From Bog-756 sp963778165 (lineage in GTDB: Bacteria > Actinomycetota > Acidimicrobiia > Acidimicrobiales > RAAP-2): a DNA stretch of 64,000 nucleotides. Below are positions 1 through 9,415 of this stretch, piece after piece. Made by a program: the position numbers and the translations under genes. The notes beneath the pieces were generated by a model that was not told the DNA's origin, made no database searches, and saw nothing but the letters and a program-made list of their open reading frames with translations. Numbering within the stretch: the stretch's first letter is position 1; the number at the start of each line of letters is the position of its first letter. The stretch lies in contig CAVZTE010000005.1 in NCBI GenBank assembly GCA_963778165.1, positions 124,001 to 188,000 on the forward strand, read 5' to 3'.

Positions 1-880
1 AGCCCGACTGCAGCGGGAGGTGGAGGTGGTTGCAGACCTCCACAGTCTCGGCCATGGCCGCGATGGTCTCGGGCCGCAGGTCCTTCGGGTGGGGGCTGGT
101 GAACCGGACCCGCCGGATGCCCTCGACCCCACCGACCCGTCGGAGGAGGTCGGCGAAGAGAGGACCACGCCGGGTCAGGTCCCGTCCGTAGGAGTTGACG
201 TTCTGGCCCAGCAGGGTGACCTCGGTGACCCCCCGGGCGGCCAGAGCCTGAACTTCGGCCACCAGGTCGTCCTGGTGGCGGGAGACCTCGGCGCCCCGGA
301 CCGAGGGGACGATGCAGAAGGCACAGGAGTTGTCGCAGCCGGTCTGGATGGTCACCCAGGCGGCGTAGGGCAGGTCCCGCACCGCGGCCAGGGCTGCCAC
401 CTGCTGGTCGGCGGCCGTGGGATCGTCGACCGACTGCGGCTCGTCGAGGATCTCCACCACCGGGCCCGACGCCGCCGCCTGGCGCAGCAGGGCCGGGGCC
501 CGGCTGATGTTGTGGGTCCCGAACACCACGTCCACGTGGGAGGCCCGCTGGCGGATCCGGTCCCGGTCCATCTGGGCCAGGCACCCGCCCACGGCGATCT
601 GCATGTCCGGACGGCTCTCCCGCAGGGTCTTGAGGTTGCCCAGGTGGCCGTAGAACTTGTTGTCGGCGTTCTCCCGGATGCAGCAGGTGTTGAACACCAC
701 CACGTCGGCGGACTCGAGATCCGGGGTCGACACCAGGCCGTCGGCCACCAGGGCCCCGGCCAGCCGCTCGGAGTCATGGTCGTTCATCTGGCACCCGAAG
801 GTCACGATGTGGAACGTCCGCGCCGGGGCGTCGGCCGCCGGGTCGGAAGCGGCGTCGGTGGTCGGGTTGGCCGCGGTCAT
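1..880 (-). CDS. miaB: tRNA-2-methylthio-N6-dimethylallyladenosine synthase MiaB (C-terminus outside window)
   Basis: MiaB is a radical-SAM enzyme that adds a methylthio group to i6A37 of tRNAs reading UNN codons. The first 293 residues are visible. The N-terminal UPF0004 domain carries its cluster cysteines in FGCQMN (C30), NTCCIREN (C66) and GGCLAQ, and the radical-SAM CxxxCxxC is seen as CDNSCAFC. The frame runs open off the left edge, so the C-terminal half and the TRAM domain lie outside. The ATG at 880 is 39 nt after the queF stop, so the two are probably co-transcribed. The first 20 or so residues before the Fe-S domain are Ala/Thr/Asp-rich and poorly conserved, so a slightly later start is possible. 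Confidence 0.95.
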   Translation of the reverse strand, partial: MTAANPTTDAASDPAADAPARTFHIVTFGCQMNDHDSERLAGALVADGLVSTPDLESADVVVFNTCCIRENADNKFYGHLGNLKTLRESRPDMQIAVGGCLAQMDRDRIRQRASHVDVVFGTHNISRAPALLRQAAASGPVVEILDEPQSVDDPTAADQQVAALAAVRDLPYAAWVTIQTGCDNSCAFCIVPSVRGAEVSRHQDDLVAEVQALAARGVTEVTLLGQNVNSYGRDLTRRGPLFADLLRRVGGVEGIRRVRFTSPHPKDLRPETIAAMAETVEVCNHLHLPLQSG

Positions 881-919
881 CGCCCCAGGATACGACCCCT
901 CCGCACCCCCACCCCCCGC

Positions 920-1270
920 CTAGGGGTGCGACGCCTCCACCACGGTGTGGATCCCGCCCCGGACCAGCCAGTCCGTGGTCACGGTCATCCGGCGCGGCGC
1001 CACCGCCTTCACCAGGTCGTCGAGGATGCGGTTGGTCACGTCCTCGTGAAAGCCGCCCTCGTTCCGGTAGCTCCACAGGTACAGCTTGAGCGACTTGAGC
1101 TCCACCAGGGCCCGGGCCGGCACGTAAGAGACGGTCACGGTGGCGAAGTCGGGCTGCCCGGTCAGCGGGCACAGACAGGTGAACTCGGGGCTCTCGCACC
1201 GGACCTGGTACTCCCGGTCCGGATGGCTGTTGGCCACGGTGACCAATTCCTTGCTCGGTTCGGAGGGCAT
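920..1270 (-). CDS. queF: NADPH-dependent 7-cyano-7-deazaguanine reductase QueF (preQ0 reductase)
   Basis: QueF reduces the nitrile of preQ0 to the amine of preQ1 for queuosine in tRNA. The 116-residue protein has the T-fold type I form. The catalytic motif CPLTGQPDF gives the thioimide-forming Cys34 and Asp41, and substrate-binding Glu76 is in GGFHED. It is shorter than the B. subtilis enzyme (165 residues) but keeps all core motifs. No other queuosine gene is in the window. The neighbour miaB also modifies tRNA anticodon loops, which may explain the pairing. Confidence 0.93.
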   Translation of the reverse strand: MPSEPSKELVTVANSHPDREYQVRCESPEFTCLCPLTGQPDFATVTVSYVPARALVELKSLKLYLWSYRNEGGFHEDVTNRILDDLVKAVAPRRMTVTTDWLVRGGIHTVVEASHP

Positions 1271-1294
1271 GGGCGAGGGCTCAGCTCCGGCCGT

Positions 1295-2179
1295 TCAGCC
1301 GTCGTTGAAGTCGTAGACCGGCGCCGAGCCACCGTGGTCGACGATGAGCCCGTGCATATCGGGATGGAGGATGAGGACCTCCCCGGGGAGGTGGCTCTCG
1401 GCCAGAGCAGCCTCGGCCGCCGCCTGTACCGCGTCCGCTTCGGTCCCCTGGCAGATCCCGAGCAGCGACGGTCCGGCGCCCGACCAGCAGACTGCCAGCG
1501 CCCCACCGTCGGCCATACGGGCCAGCAGCTTGGGGGCGGCCGGGAACATCGGGCTGCGGTAGTCCTGATGGAGCCGGTCCTCGGTGGCCTCGCTGATGAG
1601 GACCCGGCTGTCGGCCAGGCCGGCGATCAGCAGCGCCATCCGGGACAGGTTGAAGGCCGCGCTCTCCCGGGAGACCTCCGAGGGGAGCGCCTGGCGGGCC
1701 TTGGAGGTGGACAGGGTCAGATCGGGCACGATGACCACGAAGGCCAGGCTCACGTCCAGCGGCAGGCGTACCGCCTGGACCCCTCCTTTGACCCGGGCCG
1801 CCGCCACCAGGCCACCCACCATCGAGGCCGCGGCGTTGTCGGGGTGACCGTCCATCTGGGCGGCGATGCCCAGGGGGTCGCTGGCCCCGGCTGCGGCCGC
1901 CGCCGCTACCGCCAGCGCGGCCGACGAGCCGAGCCCCCGGGCCACGGGGATCTGCGAGCGGACGGTGATCGACAGCCGGTCGGTTCCGGCCACTTCGATG
2001 GCCACCCGGGCGGCCAGGTGCGACGGGTCGTCGGACAGGCCGGCTCCCTCCCCCTCCGACCGCACGTTGAGGCGGTCGGCCGGCTCCACTTCGACCTCGA
2101 CGTACCGGTCGAGGGCAATGGCCAGGGTGTCGAATCCGGGGCCCAAGTTGGCCGCCGACGCTGGGGCTCGTGCACGCAC
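1295..2179 (-). CDS. thrB: Homoserine kinase
   Basis: A GHMP-family kinase of 294 residues that phosphorylates homoserine for threonine synthesis. The N-terminal ASAANLGPGFD, the ATP-binding ARGLGSSAA loop (residues about 104-112) and the HPDNAAASMVGG segment are typical of ThrB. The GTG start directly precedes the family N-terminus. No Shine-Dalgarno is visible, but a TACCGT hexamer ends 6 nt upstream of the GTG, which would fit a leaderless transcript (inference). thrA and thrC are not in the window. It lies 60 nt after the carboxypeptidase stop, on the same strand. Confidence 0.92.
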   Translation of the reverse strand: MRARAPASAANLGPGFDTLAIALDRYVEVEVEPADRLNVRSEGEGAGLSDDPSHLAARVAIEVAGTDRLSITVRSQIPVARGLGSSAALAVAAAAAAGASDPLGIAAQMDGHPDNAAASMVGGLVAAARVKGGVQAVRLPLDVSLAFVVIVPDLTLSTSKARQALPSEVSRESAAFNLSRMALLIAGLADSRVLISEATEDRLHQDYRSPMFPAAPKLLARMADGGALAVCWSGAGPSLLGICQGTEADAVQAAAEAALAESHLPGEVLILHPDMHGLIVDHGGSAPVYDFNDG

Positions 2180-2239
2180 ACCGACACGGTACTCGGCAAG
2201 GGCCGACGTGACCGGAAACCACGCCGGGCCAGATGCAGG

Positions 2240-3871
2240 TCAGCCGTGCAGCAGGCGCCAGGGCCAGGTCGGCTCGGGCACGGTGGCGGTCGTCCGGAGG
2301 GGCACGGCGGCGATCTGCTGGCCCAGGGCGAACACGGCGTCGCCGGCCCGGCTACCGGCCTTGGCCCCGGCGGCCATCGGCTCGGTCCTGACTGCCGCCG
2401 CCACCTTCTGGCCGGGCCAGGCCGCCAACCATGCCCCACGGGTCGCCACCGCTCCGACGGCGTGGTCCGTACCGCCCCAGTGGACGGAGGCCGACCCCAG
2501 CACCTGGCCCGGTCGGGCCACGGTCACCGAGGTCACCGAGGCCTCGGAGGCGTCGAGCAGCTTCTCCACCAGCGGGCCGGCGTAGTGGAGCGGGTACTCG
2601 AGCTCCATGCCCAGTTGGGCCTCGGAGATCCCGGCGGTCGAGGCCGGCTGGCCTGGCTTGGGTTTGGCCGGAGGCGGTACGTGCTGACCCAGGGCCGAGG
2701 CCAACACCAGGACCGACCGACCCCCGATGTCCCGGTAGCCGGCCAGCACCATGCACGCTCCGGCCTGGGAGGTGTACCCGGACTTGATGCCCACCACCCC
2801 GTTGGACCCGATCTGGGTCACGATGTTGCTGACCGTGCCGACCAGGGGAAGGGTCACGGTGGGCTTGTCCACCACACTGGCGAAAGCCGGCATGGCCATC
2901 CCGGCGGCTGCTATGCGAAGGACGTCCGAGGCCGTCGACACCGACCGGGGGTCGAAGCCGCTGGCGTCGACGTAGTGGGTCTGTCTGGCGCCGAGCGAGA
3001 CGGCCAGAGCGTTCATCTTGGCCACGAAGGCGGCCAGGCTGCCGGCGTCCCAGACGGCCAGACTCCAGGCCACGTCGTTGGCCGACTGGTTCATCATGCC
3101 CTCGAGCATCTGGTACTCGCTCAGGTGCTCACCGGTCTGGAGGGGGATGTTCGACTCGTCGTTGTCGAGGTCCACGTCGAACTGGGCGGCCATCGCCGGG
3201 GTGATGGTGATGGTGGGACCACTGGCGCCGAGGGCCAGGGGATGGTCACGGAGGATGACCACCGCTGTGGTCATCTTGGTCAGCGAGGCGATGGGCACCG
3301 GCACCTCCGGCCCCGACTGATCGGCGTAACCGATCAAAGGCACCGAGATGGCCCCCTGCCCGACCACCGGCCACGGCAGCACCGGCCGGGGGCCGGGGAC
3401 CGACAAGACCGGAGCCATGGAGGAGACCAGCACCGGCCGGGCCATCGGTTGGTTGATGCGTGCGGCTCCGACCAGAGACCCCACCACCAGCACGACGACC
3501 ACCACGGCGACGGTCCACCGCCACGGGTGGTGTTTGGAGCGGCGCTTGTGCCGGTGCGATGCGGCTGTCCCCGGGGTCGCCCCGGTGTCAGATTCGGTCG
3601 CAGACTCGGTGGCCGTTCCAGTGGCAGGTCCACCGGCAGAGCCGGCCGCGGCGGTCGCTCCGTTGGCCGTGGCCATGACCTCGGCGGCCTGGGCCGCCAC
3701 CACCGCTGCGGTGAGGTCCGGGCCCACCGGGTCGGCCGCAGGCGGGGCGGTGGCACCGCTCTCCCCAGCACCGTCCGCCGGCGTGCTCCCGTCCACGGGG
3801 CCGTCGGCAGAGGGGTCGACAGGACGATTGGTCCCGTCTCCGGGCTGCTCGGTAGGCACGGCCGCCACCAC
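2240..3871 (-). CDS. Membrane-anchored D-alanyl-D-alanine carboxypeptidase (peptidase S11)
   Basis: A low-molecular-weight penicillin-binding protein that trims the terminal D-Ala of peptidoglycan stem peptides. All three active-site motifs are present: SLTK (S196-K199), SAN (263-265) and KSG (363-365). A cytoplasmic Ala/Gly/Thr/Asp-rich N-tail of about 105 residues and a basic patch precede one membrane segment (about 120-138), so the catalytic domain is outside the cell. The 543 residues exceed typical DacA/DacF because of this disordered tail. The GTG at 3871 is the outermost start and has no clear ribosome-binding site, so the true N-terminus may be further in. Confidence 0.88.
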   Translation of the reverse strand: MVAAVPTEQPGDGTNRPVDPSADGPVDGSTPADGAGESGATAPPAADPVGPDLTAAVVAAQAAEVMATANGATAAAGSAGGPATGTATESATESDTGATPGTAASHRHKRRSKHHPWRWTVAVVVVVLVVGSLVGAARINQPMARPVLVSSMAPVLSVPGPRPVLPWPVVGQGAISVPLIGYADQSGPEVPVPIASLTKMTTAVVILRDHPLALGASGPTITITPAMAAQFDVDLDNDESNIPLQTGEHLSEYQMLEGMMNQSANDVAWSLAVWDAGSLAAFVAKMNALAVSLGARQTHYVDASGFDPRSVSTASDVLRIAAAGMAMPAFASVVDKPTVTLPLVGTVSNIVTQIGSNGVVGIKSGYTSQAGACMVLAGYRDIGGRSVLVLASALGQHVPPPAKPKPGQPASTAGISEAQLGMELEYPLHYAGPLVEKLLDASEASVTSVTVARPGQVLGSASVHWGGTDHAVGAVATRGAWLAAWPGQKVAAAVRTEPMAAGAKAGSRAGDAVFALGQQIAAVPLRTTATVPEPTWPWRLLHG

Positions 3872-3924
3872 GGACGACGACCATTCCGTCGACCCCGCGT
3901 CAGCCCAGTCGGACGAACTCCCGC

Positions 3925-6390
3925 TCAGCGTGCGTCCAGTTCCTCGGGGGTCATCAGCACCGCACGCGACTTGGACCCCTCGGACGGGCCCACCACGCCG
4001 CGTCGTTCCATCAGATCCATCAACCGGCCGGCCCGGGCGAACCCGACCCGCAGTTTGCGCTGGAGCATGGAGGTCGAACCCAACTGGGACCGGACCACTA
4101 ATTCCATGGCCTGCTCCAGGAGGTCGTCATCCCCGTCCTCACCACCCGATCTCCGTTGGTCCGTTCCGACCACTTCTTCGATACCGGCCACGATCTCCAT
4201 GGGACGTTGCCGCTTCCAGTGGGCCGCCACGGCCCGGACCTCCTCCTCGCTCACCCACGGGCCCTGCAACCGCTGGGGGTTGGACGACGAGGCCGACAGC
4301 AGCAGCATGTCGCCCTTGCCGATCAGTCGCTCCGCCCCACCCTGGTCCAGGATGACCCGGCTGTCGGCCTGGGTGGAGACCGAGAACGCCATCCGTGACG
4401 GGATGTTGGCCTTGATGACCCCGGTGATGACGTCCACCGACGGCCTCTGGGTGGCCAGCACCAGGTGGATACCGACAGCCCGGGCCATCTGGGCGATCCG
4501 GCAGACCGACTCCTCGACGTCGCGGGCCGCCACCATCATCAGGTCGTTCAGCTCGTCCACCACGATCAGGATGAAGGGCAGCCGCTGGTAGTGGGGCTCG
4601 ACCTCGCCATCCCCGTCGCCGTCGCCATCGGCGTCGGTGCCCCGCATCCGGAGCTGGTAGGCCTCCTCGTAGTCGGCCAGGTCGCCGGCGTCGAAGCCGG
4701 CGTTGTAGCCGGTGATGTCGCGCATCCCCACCTCGGCCAGGAGGTCGTAGCGGCGCTCCATCTCGGTGACCGCCCAACTGAGGGCGTTGGCGGCCTTCTT
4801 GGGGTCCACCACCACCTGGGTCAGGAGGTGGGGAAGGTCGTTGTACTGACCCAGCTCCACCCGTTTCGGGTCGACCAGGATCAGCCGGACCTGGTCGGGG
4901 GTGGCCCGGGTCAGGATGGAGGTCAGCACGGAATTGATGCACGAGGACTTGCCGGAGCCGGTGGCCCCGGACACCAGCACGTGGGGCATCTCGGCCAGGT
5001 TGACCATGACCGCCCGACCGGCGATGTCGCGTCCCAGCGCCACCTCCAAGGGGTGGTCGGCCTTGGCCGCCTCCGGCGAGGAGAGGATGTCACCCAGCGC
5101 CACCAGCTCCCGACGCCGGTTGGGCACCTCGACCCCGATGGCCGACTTGCCGGGTATCGGCGCCAGAATCCGGACATCGGGCGAGGCCATGGCGTAGGCG
5201 ATGTCCTTGGACAGCGAGGTCACCCGGGCCACCTTCACACCGGCGCCGAGCTCGAGCTCGTAGCGGGTCACGGTGGGCCCCACCGTCCGGCCCACCAACC
5301 GGGTTTCGACCCCGTGGGCGGTCAACGCCGCCACCAGTGCCACGCCGCCGGCATCCACTTCCCGTTCGTCCACGGTGTGGGGCTTGGCGTGCTTGAGGAG
5401 GTTGGCCGGGGGGAGGCGCCAGTCGCCCACGGTCGGCCCCAACTTCATCTCCAGCTGCGATCCGTTGCCCGGCTTGGTGGCGGCCTCGGGGAGCAGCGCC
5501 GCCTCGGGGGGCTCGGGGTCGGCGATGATCGGGTCGACCTCGGCCACCACGGCGGTAGCCACCGCAGCGGCATCCTTCGCTTCGGGATGGGCGGGAGGCA
5601 CGGCCCGGCCGAACGGGTCGGTGGGCGGGTCGTCGTGGACCGGGACCACCGTCTCGGGCCGGGTGCCTCCCTGGGCCGCCGAGGCACCCCAGCGGGCGGC
5701 GCGCCCCACGGCCCCGGCTGCCGACCGCACCGAGACGCCGGTCAACACCACCATGGCCACCACCAACGCGGCGATCAGGACGGTGACGGCGCCGAACCCC
5801 CCGAGTCCGGCCCGGAGCGGATTGCCGATGACCGCCCCCACCCAACCGCCGGCCGCCGACAGTTTCGCCGTCGAGTCCTTGAGGGCCGGGGAGCCGCCGG
5901 CCAGTGAGGCCAGCCCGGCCGTGGCCAACAACATCAGGGTGGCCCCGATCACCGCCCGGGCCGGCTCCGGAGCGGTACGGTCGCCGTCCTCGTCCCGCCG
6001 CCCGATGACCAGGGACAGGCCGACGGCGATGGCCACCGGCGGAACCAGAAAGCGTCCCCAGCCGAGGAGGTCGCCGAAGCCCAGGCGGGCGTAGTGCCCG
6101 GCCGGGCCCAGGGAGTCGGCGTAGAAGGCCAGGGCCGCCAGCACGCCCAGGGTGACCAGCACCACTCCCCACAGGTCGGTGGCGTGGGCCGAGATCACCG
6201 CCCCCATCGAGGCCATCAGACCACTGCGCTGGTCGGCGTCGCGGCGGGAGCCCGCCCCACCCCGGCCCCGGTGGGCCGCCCCTCGCTTGGTGGCGTTCGA
6301 GGCTCGGGGGCGCGACCGGGCCGAGGAAGAGGGCCGACCCTTCGGGCGCGAGCCTGCCCGGCCCGCCGGTCGCTTGGTGGCGGTCGTCAC
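3925..6390 (-). CDS. ftsK: DNA translocase FtsK/SpoIIIE
   Basis: Pumps DNA during chromosome segregation at the division septum. From N to C the 821-residue protein has an Arg/Ser-rich cytoplasmic tail (1-60), about four membrane segments (72-220), an acidic linker, the alpha/beta motor with Walker A GATGSGKSS (475-483) and Walker B ILIVVDELND (about 640), and a winged-helix gamma domain at the end (about 750-815) that would read KOPS-type sequences. The start is GTG without an evident Shine-Dalgarno. The gene lies next to RNase J, the usual actinobacterial order. Confidence 0.95.
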   Translation of the reverse strand: MTTATKRPAGRAGSRPKGRPSSSARSRPRASNATKRGAAHRGRGGAGSRRDADQRSGLMASMGAVISAHATDLWGVVLVTLGVLAALAFYADSLGPAGHYARLGFGDLLGWGRFLVPPVAIAVGLSLVIGRRDEDGDRTAPEPARAVIGATLMLLATAGLASLAGGSPALKDSTAKLSAAGGWVGAVIGNPLRAGLGGFGAVTVLIAALVVAMVVLTGVSVRSAAGAVGRAARWGASAAQGGTRPETVVPVHDDPPTDPFGRAVPPAHPEAKDAAAVATAVVAEVDPIIADPEPPEAALLPEAATKPGNGSQLEMKLGPTVGDWRLPPANLLKHAKPHTVDEREVDAGGVALVAALTAHGVETRLVGRTVGPTVTRYELELGAGVKVARVTSLSKDIAYAMASPDVRILAPIPGKSAIGVEVPNRRRELVALGDILSSPEAAKADHPLEVALGRDIAGRAVMVNLAEMPHVLVSGATGSGKSSCINSVLTSILTRATPDQVRLILVDPKRVELGQYNDLPHLLTQVVVDPKKAANALSWAVTEMERRYDLLAEVGMRDITGYNAGFDAGDLADYEEAYQLRMRGTDADGDGDGDGEVEPHYQRLPFILIVVDELNDLMMVAARDVEESVCRIAQMARAVGIHLVLATQRPSVDVITGVIKANIPSRMAFSVSTQADSRVILDQGGAERLIGKGDMLLLSASSSNPQRLQGPWVSEEEVRAVAAHWKRQRPMEIVAGIEEVVGTDQRRSGGEDGDDDLLEQAMELVVRSQLGSTSMLQRKLRVGFARAGRLMDLMERRGVVGPSEGSKSRAVLMTPEELDAR

Positions 6391-6493
6391 AGTGGGTAAC
6401 AGGGTAGCCCCGCACCGTCGTCACAACGGGGACGCCCGGGCCACTCTCGGCCGGACCCGGCCCGGAGCCCGCTGGGCCCCAGGACCAGGACTT

Positions 6494-8458
6494 TTAGACG
6501 GTGACGATGACCGGAACGATCATCGGGCGCTGTCGGGTCCGGTCCCCGACCAGCTTGCCCAGGGCCTTGCGGGCCACCCGGTTGAGGTTCTCGTGGTCGT
6601 TGCTCCCGGCGGCCAGGGCTTGCTCCAGGGCCCTGGTCACCTGCTCCCGGGCTTCGTCCAGCAGGGCCTCGGTGTCCCGGTCGTAGGCCCAGCCCCGGGT
6701 CACGATCTGGGGGGTGCCCACCACTTCGGCCCGTTTGAGGTCCACCGTGGCCACCGCCATGACCACGCCCTCCTCGGCCAGGACCATCCGGTCCCGGAGG
6801 ACGCCGTGGCCGATGTCACCGACCGAGCTGCCATCGACGAAGAGATAGCCGCCGGGGACGGTCCCGTCACGCTTCAGCCCGGCACCGTCCAGCTTCACGG
6901 CGTCGCCGTCCTCGCACAGGATCACCCGGTCCTTGCCGATGCCCATCGAGGCGGCCAGCCGGACGTGGTTGGCCATGTGGCGGTACTCTCCGTGCACGGG
7001 GATGAAGAACTCCGGCTTGGTCACCGACATCAGCGTGGACAGTTCGCCCTGGCGGGCGTGGCCACTCACGTGCACCCGGTCCACCCCCGAGTGGATGACC
7101 TCCACGCCCAGCTTGTAGAGGCTGTCGATGACCCGCCCCACCGACCATTCGTTGCCGGGGATGGGATGGGCGCTGATCACCACCACGTCGTCCGGCCGCA
7201 GCGAGAAGAAGCGGTTCTCCCCGATGGCCAGACGGGACAGCGCCGACATGGGCTCCCCCTGTGATCCGGTGGAGATCACACAGACCTGGCCGTCCTCGAG
7301 ATTGTCGATGTCCTCCACGTCGATCAGCGCCCCGTCGGGGATGTCGAGGAGACCCAGGCGGCGGGCCAGGGCCACGTTCTTCTGCATCGAGCGGCCCAGC
7401 GTGGCCACCGACCGACCGCCGGCGATGGCGGCGTCTGCCACCTGCTGGACCCGGTGGATGTGACTGGCGAAGCAGGTCACCACGAACCGCCGGTCCGGCC
7501 GCTCCATAAACACCTTGCGCAGGGTCTCCCCCACCGTGGACTCCGACGGGGTGAAGCCGGGCTCCTCGGCGTTGGTGGAGTCGGACAGCAGGAGCCGGAT
7601 ACCGGGGTCGGAGGCCAGCGCCCCCATCCGGGCCAGGTCGGTGCGGCGGCCGTCCACCGGGTGGAGGTCGAGCTTGAAGTCGCCGGAGTGGAGGATGATC
7701 CCCTGGGGGGTGTGGAAGGCCGTGGCGAAGGCGTGGGGCACCGAGTGGGTCACCGGGATGAACTCGACATCGCAGGGGCCGATCCTGCGCCGCTCCCCGT
7801 CCCGCACCGGTATGAACTGGGCCCGATCGGCCATGCCGGCTTCGTCGACCCGGTTGCGGGCCAGGGCCAGGGTGAGCTCGGACCCGTACACCGGGACCGG
7901 GAAGTCACGCAGCAGGTAGGCCAGGCCCCCGGTGTGATCCTCGTGGCCGTGGGTCAGGATGACGCCGTCGACCCGGGCGGCGTTCTCCCGCAGGTAGGTG
8001 AAGTCGGGGAGGACCAGGTCGACACCGGGCATGTCCGGGTCGGGGAACATGATCCCCACGTCGAGCACGAGGATCCGGCCGTCGACCTCGATACAGGCGC
8101 AGTTCCGGCCGATCTCCCCCAACCCACCCAGGAAGACCACCCGCACCGCCGAGCCCCCGGGCCCCGACGCTCGCTTGGCCGGGCGGGAGGAGGGAACGTT
8201 CGTCTCGGCCTGGCCTTTGGCTCGGCCCTGGCCCTTGCCCCCGACCTGCCCCTTCCCCCCGGGCGCCCCCCCGCCTTTGGCTTTGGCCGGAGTGGCCTTC
8301 GACGCCCCCTTGGCCGTGGCCGGAGGATTGCCTCCCCCGGTGTTCCCTTTGTTTCCCGATCCGCCGGAACGGCGGCGGGATCGCTCCGAATCAGGCAACC
8401 GACTGGGGAGCCGGATCGAACCGGCCCAACCTCGAGATGACCGACCGGGCCTGGTCAT
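6494..8458 (-). CDS. rnj: Ribonuclease J (metallo-beta-lactamase/beta-CASP) with long low-complexity N-terminal extension
   Basis: A 5'-exo/endoribonuclease of mRNA decay and rRNA maturation. The catalytic module starts near residue 105 (VRVVFLGGLGEIGRN) and runs about 550 residues, the normal family length. The zinc-binding HGHEDH motif is at H170-H175. Before it lies about 100 residues rich in Gly, Lys, Ala and Pro, probably disordered and RNA-binding. The longest frame begins at 8458, inside dapA, overlapping its 3' end by 68 nt. A TTG just before the dapA stop (about 8396) is an alternative start, and neither has a strong Shine-Dalgarno. The function call is firm; the start is not. Confidence 0.92.
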   Translation of the reverse strand: MTRPGRSSRGWAGSIRLPSRLPDSERSRRRSGGSGNKGNTGGGNPPATAKGASKATPAKAKGGGAPGGKGQVGGKGQGRAKGQAETNVPSSRPAKRASGPGGSAVRVVFLGGLGEIGRNCACIEVDGRILVLDVGIMFPDPDMPGVDLVLPDFTYLRENAARVDGVILTHGHEDHTGGLAYLLRDFPVPVYGSELTLALARNRVDEAGMADRAQFIPVRDGERRRIGPCDVEFIPVTHSVPHAFATAFHTPQGIILHSGDFKLDLHPVDGRRTDLARMGALASDPGIRLLLSDSTNAEEPGFTPSESTVGETLRKVFMERPDRRFVVTCFASHIHRVQQVADAAIAGGRSVATLGRSMQKNVALARRLGLLDIPDGALIDVEDIDNLEDGQVCVISTGSQGEPMSALSRLAIGENRFFSLRPDDVVVISAHPIPGNEWSVGRVIDSLYKLGVEVIHSGVDRVHVSGHARQGELSTLMSVTKPEFFIPVHGEYRHMANHVRLAASMGIGKDRVILCEDGDAVKLDGAGLKRDGTVPGGYLFVDGSSVGDIGHGVLRDRMVLAEEGVVMAVATVDLKRAEVVGTPQIVTRGWAYDRDTEALLDEAREQVTRALEQALAAGSNDHENLNRVARKALGKLVGDRTRQRPMIVPVIVTV

Positions 8459-9299
8459 CGAGGGCGTCAGACGCCGCGGCGTGCGGGAGGCGGCACTGGC
8501 CGACCGGAAGCCCGAGCACCCGGCAGGCGGCCTTGGCCGGCACCGGATTGGGGAAGTCGTCCGAGGACTCGAAGCGGTACGACTCGTCGAGGTGTTGGTT
8601 GACCCTGGTGGCCTGATCCACCTGTCCGCTCCGGTAGGAGCGGATCAGCTCGCCGAACAGGGGGCCGGCCCAGTGGGCGGCCACACTGATGATGCCGGCC
8701 CCGCCGATGGACAGGAACGGCAGGGTCAGGGAGTCGTCGCCGCAGTAGACATCGAACTCCGCGGGAGCCTCGGCCACCACCCGGGCCGCTCCGACCACGT
8801 CGCCGGTGGCGTCCTTGGTGGCCACGATGTTCCGGACCTCGCGGGCCAGTTCGATGGTGAGCTCGGGACCGATCCGGCGCCCCGATCGCACCGGGATGTC
8901 GTAGAGGACCACGGGCAGCGAAGTGGCCTCGGCGATGGCCCGGAAGTGAGCCGACAGGCCGGCCGCCGAGGGCCGGTTGTAGTACGGCGTCACGGCCAGC
9001 ACGGCGTGGACCCCGACTGCTTCGGCCAACTCGGTGAGCATGACCGAGTGGGCGGTGTCGTTGGTGCCGGTCGAGGCGATCACCGGGACGTCGACGGCAC
9101 CGACCACCGCCCGGAACAGGTCGATCCGCTCGACGTCGGTCAGCACCGGCCCCTCACCGGTGGTGCCGGCCACCACCAGGGCCTCGCTGCCTGTGGCCAC
9201 CAGGTGGCGGGCCACGGCGCCGGCGGCATCCAGATCGATGGCACCCGTTGGGTCGAACGGCGTCACCATGGCGGTGATCACCGAACCGAAGAGCGGCAT
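8391..9299 (-). CDS. dapA: 4-hydroxy-tetrahydrodipicolinate synthase
   Basis: First committed enzyme of the lysine/diaminopimelate pathway, condensing pyruvate with aspartate semialdehyde. It is a 302-residue TIM barrel. Visible residues are the Thr pair in VAGTTGEG (46-47), Tyr133 in VLYDIP and the Schiff-base Lys162 in ATKDATGD. The ATG start agrees with the family N-terminus. dapB lies about 3 kb upstream on the same strand. In many actinobacteria thyX separates dapB from dapA; here two TetR-type genes occupy that place. Confidence 0.95.
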   Translation of the reverse strand: MPLFGSVITAMVTPFDPTGAIDLDAAGAVARHLVATGSEALVVAGTTGEGPVLTDVERIDLFRAVVGAVDVPVIASTGTNDTAHSVMLTELAEAVGVHAVLAVTPYYNRPSAAGLSAHFRAIAEATSLPVVLYDIPVRSGRRIGPELTIELAREVRNIVATKDATGDVVGAARVVAEAPAEFDVYCGDDSLTLPFLSIGGAGIISVAAHWAGPLFGELIRSYRSGQVDQATRVNQHLDESYRFESSDDFPNPVPAKAACRVLGLPVGQCRLPHAAASDALDDQARSVISRLGRFDPAPQSVA

Positions 9300-9415
9300 C
9301 TCGTCAGCCCCTCGTCCGAGACATGGAATTCAGGAAGGGCCTCACCAGGCAGCAGGTTACCAGCAGGAACCCCGACCGCTGGCCCGACGGCACCGCCGAC
9401 GGGCCGGGCGGGTCC

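Noticed and set aside
20..4591. A 1523-codon plus-strand open frame
   Set aside because: It runs antisense to miaB, queF, thrB, the carboxypeptidase and ftsK. Its translation has no recognisable domain and is rich in Gly/Arg/His, as expected for the complement of GC-rich codons.
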